From Branchiostoma floridae (Eukaryota > Chordata > Leptocardii > Amphioxiformes > Branchiostomatidae), in contig NW_023365746.1 of NCBI RefSeq assembly GCF_000003815.2, positions 12,057 through 34,326 of the forward strand: a stretch of DNA of 22,270 bases, given 5' to 3'. A model generated the notes under the pieces. That model was not told the origin of the DNA, made no database searches, and saw nothing but the letters and a program-made list of their open reading frames with translations. Positions within the stretch are counted from its first letter, which is position 1. Each line of letters opens with the position of its first letter. This document shows positions 10,428-20,273 of the stretch, piece after piece. A program made the translations under genes and the position numbers.

Positions 10428-11129
10428 ATGGCAACCGTAGAACGTCAAGCCCCCAACGAAAGCAATGTAGGTTCTCCCACCGTGGTTTCGCCTGTTGCCT
10501 CTGGCAGCAAAAGAAGTGACGCAGAAGACGTAATGGCAGCCGAGAAAGTCAACTTAAACAACGTTGGTGAGAAACCCTACATGTGTGGGCAGTTTGGGCA
10601 CAAGGCATCTTATTCATGTAGGCGTTACCTGTACCGACACATGATAACCCATACAGGAGAAAATGTCTACAAGTGTGACCAGTTTGACGATTCTACAACA
10701 AAGAAATCGACTTTTGAGAACCATTTCACAAGACACAGCGGTGAAAAACTCTATATGTGCGAGGAGTGTGGGTACAGGGCATCTCTTAGGTTTCACTTAT
10801 CCCAGCACATGAGAACCCATACAGAAGAAAAACCGTTCAAGTGTGACCAGTGTGACTTTTCTGCTGCACGGAAATCCACTTTGGTTAGACATGTAGCAGC
10901 AGGACACACTGGTGAGAAACCTTTCATGTGTGGGGAGTGCGGATACAGGACGGCTAGGAAATCTAGTCTATATATACATTTGAGAACCCATACAGGAGAA
11001 AAACCTTACAAGTGTGACCAGTGCGACTATTCTGCTGCACATAAACCCGCCCTGAAACGCCATATAGCAGCAAAACATAGCGGTGATAAACATGTGCGGG
11101 GAGTGTGGGTTGAGGACATCTCGAAATGA
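10428..11129 (+). CDS. C2H2 zinc-finger protein, six fingers (two lacking a cysteine), frameshifted 3' end
   Basis: The single-exon frame of 233 residues has a 45-residue leader without a KRAB, BTB or SCAN module that I can see, then Krüppel-type fingers joined by TGEKP-like linkers. Fingers 3-6 are complete: C111/C114/H127/H131, C139/C142/H155/H160, C168/C171/H184/H188, and C196/C199/H212/H217. Fingers 1 and 2 have Phe at the second zinc-binding Cys (F56, F86). Fingers alternate between a GYRA type with H-x3-H and a DYSAA type with H-x4-H, so the gene grew by duplicating a two-finger unit. After finger 6 a 5-base deletion shifts the frame and the protein ends in an unrelated tail. Such proteins bind DNA in the nucleus; the target is unknown. 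It could be a functional truncated paralogue or a young pseudogene. Confidence 0.8.
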   Translation: MATVERQAPNESNVGSPTVVSPVASGSKRSDAEDVMAAEKVNLNNVGEKPYMCGQFGHKASYSCRRYLYRHMITHTGENVYKCDQFDDSTTKKSTFENHFTRHSGEKLYMCEECGYRASLRFHLSQHMRTHTEEKPFKCDQCDFSAARKSTLVRHVAAGHTGEKPFMCGECGYRTARKSSLYIHLRTHTGEKPYKCDQCDYSAAHKPALKRHIAAKHSGDKHVRGVWVEDISK

Positions 11130-11196
11130 GACCTTTTCTAAACACAGGAGAACCTATGCAGGTGAACATCCGTATAAATGTGGCCAGTCTGACTAA
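11092..11196 (+). pseudogene. Out-of-frame remnant of zinc fingers 7-8
   Basis: In the frame restored from ATG at 11092, a seventh finger can be read (MCGECGLRTS and on) with both Cys and the first His, but the last His is replaced by Tyr. A linker-like AGEHPYKCGQSD follows, where the second Cys of finger 8 is Ser, and TAA ends it at 11194-11196. Compared with the finger 4-5 junction (AAACCTTTCATG), the DNA here reads AAACATG, which is a 5-base deletion. The tail has thus decayed after the frame was lost. Confidence 0.7.
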
Positions 11197-11332
11197 TCCA
11201 CAGCTTTCAAGGTTTCCATATCTCGGCATGTAAGATGTGAGGCAGTGTCAGAGACAACACAGCTGACTTAGATCCAAAGGTCGATGATTTAACTTACAAA
11301 TAGGCACACTCACTCACTCACTCGTCCTCTTG

Positions 11333-11546
11333 NNNNNNNNNNNNNNNNNNNNNNNNNNNNNNNNNNNNNNNNNNNNNNNNNNNNNNNNNNNNNNNNNNNN
11401 NNNNNNNNNNNNNNNNNNNNNNNNNNNNNNNNNNNNNNNNNNNNNNNNNNNNNNNNNNNNNNNNNNNNNNNNNNNNNNNNNNNNNNNNNNNNNNNNNNNN
11501 NNNNNNNNNNNNNNNNNNNNNNNNNNNNNNNNNNNNNNNNNNNNNN
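11333..11546. other. Assembly gap, 214 N
   Basis: A run of N flanked by short tandem repeats: (CACT)n at about 11305-11321 on the left and a TAG/TAGT-rich stretch on the right. This suggests that a microsatellite caused the gap. Confidence 0.9.
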
Positions 11547-11684
11547 AGTGGTAGTAACACTAGTAGTAGTTAAATAACCCAATAGGTAAATTTATATAAT
11601 GCGCTAATAGTAGTAGATAATAAATTTACACTCTCAAGTATTGGCACTGATAGTATTGGATTTGAAGATATGTCATACTACATC

Positions 11685-11708
11685 CAAGGAGGTCTTTCAA
11701 CCTCCTTG
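11685..11708. repeat. Perfect 9 bp stem hairpin
   Basis: CAAGGAGGT, then a 6-base loop CTTTCA, then ACCTCCTTG form an uninterrupted stem. The surrounding sequence has no gene; it may be part of a dispersed repeat. Confidence 0.6.
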
Positions 11709-13786
11709 CTACATCTTATTAGAGGGCCTGAGGTTAACCGAGGATACAGATGCCGGACATGCCCTGAATTCAGAACAATGTCTGTGCAGATGACAACTTG
11801 AAGCACCACTCGAAATCCCTGCTCGACCCAAACCTGTCTTGTGGTTGTCATTCGGTACTTTAAGGCACATGCACGTGCCTCCTGCAAAAAGTGCCTGCTT
11901 TCAATAATCTTCACTTGATGTTTACTGCTTTTTAAAAACCGTTGTACGATCGGTTTACTACCGCAAATTGGCATTTTGAGAATCGCCAGTGTATTGTCCG
12001 AACTTCAGCTGTCCACCGATGGTTGCGTAGCCTCGCCGAAACCTCATTACCAAAAGAAAAACTCACGAAAAGTCACTGCACCTTAGGGCCTGATCACATT
12101 CGTCGTTCCAACGTCCCACGACCTCAAACCGAACGGATGGCATCCTAGGGCTAGCCGTGCGTGTGTCGTACAAAACTCATCTTAGTAGGTCTGTCCTGTT
12201 CCGGAAAAGGTTGTCTTAAATCCTTGTCAGCGATGATTCTGCCAAAGCCTGCTTGAAAACTCTAGCGTAGGGCGTCAAAATCGTGCGACTACCTACCACG
12301 AATGTTACTAACCTTGAAAACGTAACGGCTATGGCTATACAGGGGATACTGTTTTAGGTACACAATGTACCAGTTTCAATGTATGTTTTTTCTACCAAAA
12401 TTGGGTCACCGTCTCCATGTGTCGGTTGCGGCACGCGCTTATGAATGAAAACCCGGCAACAAAACCCTCTTCATTACTATTCGGTGTCAACCAGAACAAC
12501 GAGCTTTCAAGAGGCTGGCTTTAGTGTCAGCAGAACTGTTTATTCTGCAGGGATTTTTCTACAGTCGAGAGGAAAATACACTGGTAAGTTTCTAATCAGT
12601 GTTGCTGTTTTTGGTGCATGGCTGCTAAAACCAATTAAGGAAGTTATTTGATTATTATAAGACTCTAAACAGAATACGTAAGGTTGCAGAACTCTATAGC
12701 TAGGTACATGTGTAATTTGTTCTTTCACCCACTGAACGAATCGAAGTCACTATATTCATTTCGTCTTTAACAATGTTACCTTCTTTGAACACCGTCACCA
12801 GTTGATAAACATTACATACAGTACATGGCGGTATACGATGTGGACTTTTCGAACATTTTAACTTGCTCTCTATAGCCCAATACTTCAAACATGATAACAA
12901 ATATTTGTGTATGAATGCAAAACCTCCTATTCAGTCCTGTATACAAGGCACATTGATGGACCCAAATTTTTAACGGAACCCAAGCCTTGCTTAGCAACCG
13001 ACTTTTTCTTCTGGTGACTGCTGTGAGTAAGACCTAAGACCTTTCGCTTTATATTGTATTTCTATTGTGTGAATACTGAGTAACGGAATACACTGTATAT
13101 GTATGTATGTAATCTTCAAACGGGTATGCATTTTTTCGTACTTTTAAATTTGTTAGTCTTTTCATGATCGGTGGCATACCTTTTTAGTGCAACTCGCCGA
13201 ATCCCCATCGAATGATTGAAAAGGCTGAAAGACCTGTACGCAAGATCTAAAGCCTGTTTAGTATACCAGAAATATGTCTTTGCTTTCATCGTTAGAGAGT
13301 CTTACATCCAGGTTACAATGTGTTTACATAAACAGTTTGTCTTGTCTATCGGAATTCATGTGAACTGCAACAATGTTTAGTATTTTGAAACGGTCACCAC
13401 TTAACGAAAAATTAAACATAAAACATATTTCGTTAAGGAATGTTTATCTATACTAGTAACCACAAATTAACCATGATCTTTTTTCTTTTCTTTTTTTACA
13501 AATTTTGTATCTAAGCGAGAAAAATATACAGAAATTGTCATGGTATGGATCTGAACGGGACTGGACTTACACTTCCTAAATTGTTGACTCTCATGTTCCG
13601 GTTCACTGCATATCCTACAGGGTATTCAAATAGGGAGACTTTTGTGCGTAGTGACAACGCCTAGTCACGGTTTGTACCATCGGAATCAGCCTGACGACAC
13701 ACCAGTGGGATTAGAACCAGTGCACCCTGCTCCACACGTCCCGTAAACTATCATCAGCTATTGTCTGGACTGTATCGTTCACGAAG
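11709..13786. other. No recognisable gene
   Basis: Frames here are short and lack motifs. A GGTAAGTTT at 12581-12589 would make a good donor after a pyrimidine-poor segment with a start at 12445, but the encoded sequence is not familiar and no partner exon is visible, so I do not call it. The part near 13.5-13.78 kb probably includes the promoter or leader of the exon at 13787. Confidence 0.5.
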
Positions 13787-13851
13787 ATGAGCGGCCGGTC
13801 CAACGTCCCAAACGTGGCGGCCGGAGGCGGGGTGCCGGCTGGGTTTCAGAA
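13787..13851 (+). CDS. Candidate first coding exon (21 codons, phase 2 donor)
   Basis: ATG in a fair context (GAAGATGA) opens MSGRSNVPNVAAGGGVPAGF followed by Gln, and the exon ends at a consensus donor AGAA|GTAAGT at 13852 in phase 2. The exon is GC-rich (runs of GGC/GCC) in AT-rich surroundings, typical of first exons. I do not recognise the protein. No acceptor in the right frame can be identified to the right, so the gene may have a long intron spanning the minus-strand C1q gene and leave the window. Confidence 0.5.
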
Positions 13852-14075
13852 GTAAGTACAACATATATGCACACAAACTTACCCCTTGTTTTCACTACGG
13901 CTATATCAAGGCTACCTAGAGAGCCATCGAGTAAGGCTTGCTGACTCACTTTTAATACATAGCTACCCATAGCATATGTGGCTGTATTTCACACTCAGAA
14001 CTCCCATCTTTATCGATTCGATAGTCAAGTCTCTTTCGATCTTCGATCGTTTGTTCGCGTCCAGACCCTCTACCC

Positions 14076-14293
14076 AGTAGTAGTACCGTAGTAGTAGTGA
14101 CTTGTGCACCAAGGAGCTTTCATCAGATGATGAATAGCACCTTAAACACGGTATAGCCCATTAATAAGTTACGTCCCTTCCAACAGACGGGTGCAGCCCC
14201 AAACGAGATGCCCTACCCAGGATTGAACCGGGGTCTCCCGGTTACCAACTAGAACCAGCAATTAAACTGTGAAGCTGCTGCCAGGGGCATTCC
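14076..14293 (-). mobile_element. tRNA-derived SINE-like element
   Basis: Read on the minus strand, the element starts GGAATGCCCCTGGCAGC. It has a box B match GGTTCAATCC (14229-14220) inside a T-arm-like stem (CCCGG...CTGGG) and ends near a (TAC)n-type tail at 14076-14099. The head is clearly related to the segment at 15640-15735. RNA polymerase III internal promoters of this type are the mark of tRNA-derived SINEs. The box A region is degenerate in this copy. Confidence 0.55.
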
Positions 14294-15459
14294 TTTGGTA
14301 GTAGTTTAAATATAGCAGCTTCGTAGGGCCGCAGTGAAGTCGAAGTATACATATGGCTGAGTAGACTATGTGATATTCAAGCAAGAATTGTGGAGGAAAC
14401 ATTGCGGTCTGACTAGCTAACATGTCTCTTCTCTCACCGATCACTACCTGGTATGTACGGGCAATACAATGAACTTGATTTCCTACAACATCTTGAAAAT
14501 GTTGAATTTTGAAAATTTAGAATGTGAAAAATATAGAATAGTCTATATACATAACTCTTAAAAATTCATGATTGGTTGCGTAAACCTCTTTGGCTTTTCA
14601 ACGCAAGAGCTACTTGACTTTCTTCGTATTCATGTTGAGCTCAGTGATGAATACCCGCTTCACGTAGACTATACAACGCCTAGGCTGGAACACAATACTT
14701 CTACACTCTAGTATCACACTGGCAGCGCGGCCAGCTGAACAATAACAATGAACTTCAAACGAACAAGTCACTTCTGTACTCTCATAACGGCAACATTGAA
14801 CTTGAACTATCGCGTACAATACACTTTGAAGAACTTCTGAACAAAACGTATTCACACAGACTTACTGAGTGTGGCATGTTAAACTACAGTAGTGGGTTTT
14901 ATACGTAATACGCAATTTGCACAAAAATGGATGACGTGCGACAAGACTGTGCACTTTGTGTTCAACAAATGGTTGTTGCGATCCTGTTTGTAGAAGAAGC
15001 TTTTCGAACACATGTGTACTTTAGCTGACGTAGTAACCTTGATAAGAGAGACTGGAGTTCCTTTGGTCTTTAGTGTCTTTCGTCTTTGGTGTTGGTGTTT
15101 GCATTGAAGGGATCTTCATTGACAAACGCAGTCATTTACAGAACAGACGGCGATCACAAGATCACTTTTAGTGTAAATACGTATTAAAAGCCTCTGTTTC
15201 AAACAGACTGTTGGGATTTCTTTTACGCGGCCGAAAAATTAAGTGTCCCGCAAACATTGACATTTTTTTACGATCTATGGTGAAAAGGACCATAGAACAC
15301 CCAGTGGTCATTATACTATGATACACATGTACTGCGCGATTTTCTTCTTTGCGCATAGGGAAAGTTTCTTTCCTGTTTCAGCGCATAATATATATTTTTA
15401 GCTTGATATGCTCGAAGCACCCCAAACCGGTGGTGTCTGCTAGCCTGCAGCTGAGTACC

Positions 15460-15618
15460 ATCCTATTTCTACCGGGGCTCCTTGCACTCGCTGCCGGTGA
15501 TAGACGGAACCGATCAGCGCGCTCGGCCAAATTCTGGCCGAATATTCAAATTCCAGACGGAGCAGTTTCCAGACTATTTTTAGGGCAGCGAGTGCAAGGA
15601 GCCCGATAGAAATAGGAT
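15460..15618. mobile_element. 159 bp fold-back MITE
   Basis: Inverted arms of 35-36 bp at 15460-15495 and 15584-15618 (ATCCTATTTCTAYCGGGG then CTCCTTGCACTCGCTGCC) differ by one substitution and one indel. They enclose an 88 base loop that itself contains the small hairpin CGGCCAAATTCTGGCCG. There is no coding capacity; overlapping frames on both strands repeat LLALAA only because of the inverted arms. An additional outer match, GTACCATCC at 15455 with GGATGGTAC at 15640, may be extra terminal sequence or target sequence. Confidence 0.7.
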
Positions 15619-15639
15619 CTTTGAAATCTTTGATATTGA

Positions 15640-15735
15640 GGATGGTACCCAGGCTAGGTGTATTCCAGTTACCAACTAATTGGAACCAGAAGCTCAACTG
15701 TGAGGCTACTACCAGTTGAGCTACAGGGACATTCC
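15640..15735 (-). mobile_element. tRNA-derived SINE head (truncated copy)
   Basis: On the minus strand it reads GGAATGTCCCTGTAGCTCAA then CTGGTAGTAGC, a good box A (TAGCTCAACTGG) of the tRNA D-arm type. Sequence related to the element at 14076-14293 follows (GTTGGTAACTGG). The box B region is lost and the copy stops close to the MITE at 15460-15618. Confidence 0.5.
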
Positions 15736-16623
15736 ATATTGCGATTTAAGATAACGAAAACGTGAAAGACGAAAAACAAGCACGTTCATGGAGCAAAAAA
15801 GGTGCATGTTTATCATCAAGCTTTTATATTGTTTATTCAGGCTTCGTACCTATATAAAACAAATAAACAACAAGACAACAACAAAACTGTCAACAACTTT
15901 CGACCAAACAAGTATCAATTGCATGTCTTGGAATTCTAAGACATTTGTTCAATGGTTAAAGAGAGATGAGAATGCATTACGTCAGGACCCATAAAACGGC
16001 AATGCAACTCAATAAGTATAATATTGTATACAGTGGAAAACTAGTAGTGGAAATTAAACATGAATTAGATAAGGTCAAATGCACTCGCCTAGTTGACAAA
16101 ACTGAATTCAACAAGTCACAAACAAACGTTTTCACACATTATTCAAGAGTCGAACATACAGTAAATCTTTCGCAATCATTTTGTGACATAAACCACCACT
16201 AAAGTTACTGCATTTTCAGCAACAACATAAGTGCTATGTCTATTAGGAGGTACTAGTACTAGCATTCTAGAGGGAGATACGGATCTCCAAATAGATATTG
16301 GAGAAGAAATTTAGAGAAGAAAGTTTAAATCATGACATTTTCTCTAACGTTACTCCAAAATCGGCCTTGATGTTAAAAAACTGTCAGCGAAACCAGCCTG
16401 TCAGGAAACGAAACTTTGGAATCTTCAACACAAAACACATTAGACAAATATTAGGGTCAACCCTGCCTAAGAACTAGACCTCTCGGGACCGATAAAATCT
16501 ACGATTTATGGACAGGTGGTCACAGAAGACAGGATTCTTGATACTTACAAGTGTCAACCGTGCAATCTAAAGGAATCATCAGCAAGTGGTCACACTTCTG
16601 CAGGTTTGACCGTACTAGTTAGA
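15736..16623. other. No recognisable gene; probable 3' flank of the C1q gene
   Basis: Frames here are short and AT-rich without motifs. The minus-strand C1q transcript must end in this stretch. I did not see a canonical AATAAA on the minus strand near the stop codon. Confidence 0.5.
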
Positions 16624-19600
16624 TTAGTCGGCATGAATGAGGAACCCAGAGAAGGTAAGGAACCTGCTACCCTCGTGGTTCTTGGTCCCGACCAGACTGC
16701 GGCCGTCCCCATCCAGTCTGACCCACACTTGGTCCCCTGGGAGCAGGCGTAGCACGGCGCTGTTACTGCCGGAGTTGTGCTGTCCCAGATTTCCATTATT
16801 CTCGTGCAGACTCACCACGATTTCTTCATTCTTCATCAGATGGGCTTTGTAATGGAATTTAGGCTTATAGTCGGTCTTGCCCGTGAATGTGAAGAAGTAA
16901 ACGCCACTGATAACAGCCACAAACTTGCCCGTCCCCGTGTTGAACGCCCCGCCCACGTTGGTGATGACGATGTCGTAAGTGACAAGTGTGTCAGACGACG
17001 TTTTGCTCACATCTGCCGTTCGCGCCACCGAGAAGGCCACGACAGACGGAGCGGGCGGGCTGGAACCGGGTGGTCCCCTCTCCCCGACCGGGCCCCGCTC
17101 ACCCCTGTGGCCTTTCTCCCCTTTCGGTCCGGATGGCCCGAGCTTCCCTGGAACACCTCTCGCTCCTATGGTGCCAAGATCTCCTTTCGGTCCTTTGGGG
17201 AGTCGAAGTAGATCAAAATCATAAATATATGTAGCAACTAGAAAGGCCGGTATTTGCTTAGGAGCAAATTCAGCTATTTTCACTCCGCTCTCCCCTTTAT
17301 GCAAAAATGGACTTTTCCAAAATTGAACTTGAAAAATCCAATGTGAGTACTGTACGGTAATCAAACTTTTATTTCTTTATTACAACACGCACACAGCATG
17401 CTAATGTTTCACACATTAACAAAGCAAGCACCGTTTTACTTCAAGAAAAAAAAAATATGTCACAAACGGAAATTTTCTACAGATGCAACACGTTATGCGA
17501 CCCTAAACGTTGGTATTACGTACCGTGACAATAGCGTGGTTATGATTAAAGTTTTCCTGCTTATTTACACAAGGCAAGGGCAATTACTGCACTTATTGAA
17601 GGTTGTCACAAGCATAACTAATCTTCATACAAGCAGACCTCTCCAAACAAACTGCACTACACTTTTAAGTCTTTACCAAGATATGCTTATTAGCCGTTTT
17701 TAGCGAAGTGCAATTTAAAAAAAAATCCAATTGGATATCATGGCTGCACTGCAATTACATTATCATTACAAATACATATAAATGTATGCACATTGTATTC
17801 AGACAAAAAGGATCGCATTCTGTTTTTATACTTAGAGTTAATCAGCTAATACATTATATTGATGAACAAAGCTAATTAGCGACTGTATATTTGCACGGAG
17901 TCTGTTTTGCATATCTAAATGTTTTGCATGCTTTTTGTCTGAAAAAAGGATGCAGCAATTGCAGTTGTTATACGTCTGTTATAAACTTAACGTCCCATTT
18001 ATTTTCCACATAAACTAATCAGTTTATGATTATCTAATTATTCTGATTAACTGTTTGTAGTACAGTGCATTACTAAATTACACAGCATATACCATGACGT
18101 GGTGTCTGAAAAGTCATAAAAACTTATTCATGTCTGTCATGAAATACAATGTTTGAACTCATGGTTGGTATAATAATATCTCTAATTGTCACTTAGTTTG
18201 ATAGTTACAATATTGTCCCAAATAGCCTAATCATACATAAAGCTGGTGTTTCTGTCACAGTAACACTTCTTGTACGTGACTTTGCTATCCCCTCCTTGGT
18301 GTCTGTTGATGCCACCTTTGTAGCCAGTTGACTATTGTGTTCTCTGACAAACCAGACTTTGTGGAATTAGTTGAGTTCGAGCACCCGACCAATAATGAAT
18401 TTAGCACTGTCACATTGACACCCTCTATCAAGGCACAACCCCACCTGTCTGCACAACAGTCCTGGTGGTGTATCCTCTTCCTCCAGTAGAAAATAGAATA
18501 GAATACAATAATTAGTATTTCCTTTGTGTAATTTCATGTACTGCCACCCAGAGTAAAAGGAAGATCCTTTTTGTTTGTTGATTAGAAAAAAAGCCACACC
18601 TGATTACATATATTCTTGTACAACCAACCTGAATGGACAATTCACAACATAGTGTAACGTTTGTACTAGTAGATTTGCCCTTGAAAATCTGTACTATCAT
18701 ATAACGTTACTATGGAAGAGAACTACTGTACACTTTTCACCGATAATTAGTAAAATCATATCATAATGTTTAATTAGTAGAATTGTAAGATATACTCTGT
18801 ATTCTTTCTTTTTTCGTTGCAGTTTAAAGTTGGCCATACAAAATTGACTGTACTTTTTGTCGTGTCAATAAAGCTTGATGATACAATACTAGTACTGTCT
18901 CATCAGTCACTGCAAAGCGCAACAATATTCCATGCATGCGCTCCCACTTACCGCGGCATTCTGACGCTACGGTATCGCTTATCCAGACACTCTAAACGTG
19001 GGTAAATCAAACAAAAACTACACAATAACGACGACAAGTTACCCAAATTTGTTACTGCGTTTGTGTATTGTTGCCAATTTTAAGATAAACAGTACAATTT
19101 TTCACTTACTTTTAACGGACTTCTTCCCGGCGACATATATGTACTCCCAGCCGCTAAGTTGAAAAACCCTTCCTCATTGGCTGTACCCGAGCTGACCAAT
19201 CAGGTCATCGCTTCCGCTAAGTGTCGGGCGCATATTGGTTCCCTTCTAAATTCAATTAGCCACAATGCACAGCTGCAGGTAAACAGGTTACGTCACGCGC
19301 GGAAACGTCCATAACCATATATGGTGCAACGGACGCACGTGCAAACGTGACCATATATGGTTACACGCGCGAAACGCGAGCTCGGTGAAAATATGCGTAA
19401 ATACCCCGCCAAATTGGCTTTTAAATGATTTTGAAGTGACGTTTGGCCAAAAATAATACCGGGGTCCTTTTGATAAGTATCTCACGCAGTATCATACCAA
19501 CTTTCAAGTCATCTGGACGTAATACCTGGGCACGGGAGACATGAATATACAGCCGGGCCAGAAAATGACCTTAAAACATCCCTAAAATCATTGTAAAGGT

Positions 19601-19720
19601 ATCTATAAAAAAAAATGAGAAAAACGGGTCTGGGTATTGGCCCACTATACCCTTGTGCCAAATTTCAGGCCATTTGGTCTAGGAACGACGGAGAAGAATC
19701 ACTTTAAAGGTCGCGACAGG

Positions 19721-19751
<31 letters not shown>

Positions 19752-20273
19752 AGAAACCGTATGAAAACAATATTTTCACTCGAAGCGTACCTACGGTACG
19801 CGGAGTGAAAATAACAAGGAGTATGAAGTCATCTTGCAATGGCTTTTTTCCTTCATTTTTACCGCGGAATGAAACTTTTGATACATCTTGAGTCTTGACC
19901 AGAACATTTGTAACGTTTAACAATCTAAAGCAAGCAATATAAAGCGGGTATCTAACGTTAGACCTTTGCATGATACTACGTTTTGCATGATATTCCATTA
20001 TGAATTCAAGGGTAAATCAAATTCACTTCAGAGCGAAGCGTTGACGCTGCCGCCCATGTAACGTTACAGCCCTCAAGTGGAAAGAGCCCGGGGTTCTTAG
20101 TAACTAGACACGACGCCTTGTCGTCCAGTGGCTCCCTGTTCGCCCTTGGCCCCGGCCGGCGCCAACACGGTGATGTTCTGACTGTTGTTCAACTGGCGGG
20201 AACAGGAGTCCTCATGAACCTCTGACGTCACAACAGACACCAACAGAAGGCTCACCAACGCTTTGACGTCCAT
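16624..20273 (-). CDS. Secreted short-collagen C1q-domain protein (two exons)
   Basis: Exon 1 is 20273-20117 and exon 2 is 17192-16624, together 241 codons before the stop. Exon 1 encodes a signal peptide (MDVKALVSLLLVSVVTS), a short region with Cys24 and two N-glycosylation sequons (N29, N33), and the first Gly-X-Y triplets. Exon 2 continues the triplets (GPKGDLGTIGARG) to a total of 18, then SSPPAP, then a complete C1q domain of about 140 residues with the family's core: AFSV, TGKFVAVISGVYFF, LPGDQVWVRL, FSGFL near the end. C1q/TNF-like domains form trimers, and the collagen stem allows higher oligomers; relatives are extracellular pattern-recognition or signalling proteins. The triplet register is continuous only if the intron uses a GC donor at 20116 (AAG|GCGTCG) with acceptor CCCCAAAG. 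A missed middle exon with a GT donor at 20111 is the alternative. I do not assign an orthologue. Confidence 0.85.
18240..18485 (-). pseudogene. Possible decayed coding fragment (unknown; perhaps transposase-related)
   Basis: On the minus strand, after an acceptor-like CTATTTTCTACTGGAG, a frame reads LLEEEDTPPGLLCRQVGLCL with further Cys (C-x5-C-x4-C-x-C) and then stops. In the next frame the reading resumes as SGLSENTIVNWLQRWHQQ, and in a third as YKGGINRHQGGDSKVTYKKC. The first two pieces loosely resemble the Cys motif and LS-x-x-T-I-V-x-W helix of IS1595/Merlin-type transposases, but I cannot confirm this. With two frame breaks it cannot be a working gene. It may be chance. Confidence 0.25.
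19315..19360. promoter_or_regulatory. Twin CArG boxes (CCATATATGG)
   Basis: Two perfect copies of CCATATATGG, matching the SRF-binding consensus CC(A/T)6GG, lie at 19315-19324 and 19351-19360. Each sits in an extended palindromic context (AACCATATATGGT and ACCATATATGGTT). The motif GGTTAC(GT)CACGCGCG next to them is also duplicated (about 19287 and 19359). The pair lies in the C1q intron, about 0.9 kb from the start codon. Function is inferred only from the consensus. Confidence 0.4.
19721..19755 (+). repeat. (GAAA)n microsatellite
   Basis: About eight uninterrupted AGAA/GAAA units, directly preceded by AAGGTCGCGACAGG and followed within 20 bases by a long hairpin. Confidence 0.95.
19771..19813. 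repeat. Long hairpin after the (GAAA)n tract
   Basis: TATTTTCACT (19771-19780) pairs perfectly with AGTGAAAATA (19804-19813), and GCGTACC (19785-19791) pairs with GGTACGC (19795-19801) around a 3-base loop TAC. A small CGAA/GG internal loop separates the two stems. It looks like the structured end of a dispersed element that includes the microsatellite. Confidence 0.65.
20057..20068. promoter_or_regulatory. 12 bp palindrome TGTAACGTTACA
   Basis: A perfect palindrome containing TAACGTTA, about 50 bases inside the C1q intron from the first exon. It is one of five TAACGTTA copies in the window. The binding factor is unknown. Confidence 0.3.

Larger units (their letters stand above)
17193..20116 (-). 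other. Intron of the collagen/C1q gene (2.9 kb)
   Basis: The long intron is flanked by collagen-coding ends in matching phase 1. It contains the CArG pair at 19315-19360, a (GAAA)n tract and hairpin near 19.72-19.81 kb, copies of TAACGTTA, and a broken coding-like patch at about 18.24-18.49 kb. I found no Gly-X-Y-coding middle exon on the minus strand. Confidence 0.6.

Noticed and set aside
12080-12315. Possible MITE with ACATTCGT ends
   Set aside because: Only 7-8 bases of the ends match and there is no duplication; not enough to call.
12445-12651. 68-codon plus-strand frame with an internal GGTAAGTTT donor
   Set aside because: No motif, no acceptor partner and no compositional support; could at most be a non-coding exon.
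16777-17234. Pro-rich plus-strand frames
   Set aside because: Antisense of the collagen and C1q codons.
18802-19005. Strong acceptor (TTTCTTTTTTCGTTGCAG) followed by an open frame
   Set aside because: The phase 2 first exons of the window would hit a stop within nine codons, and the encoded sequence has no recognisable motif.
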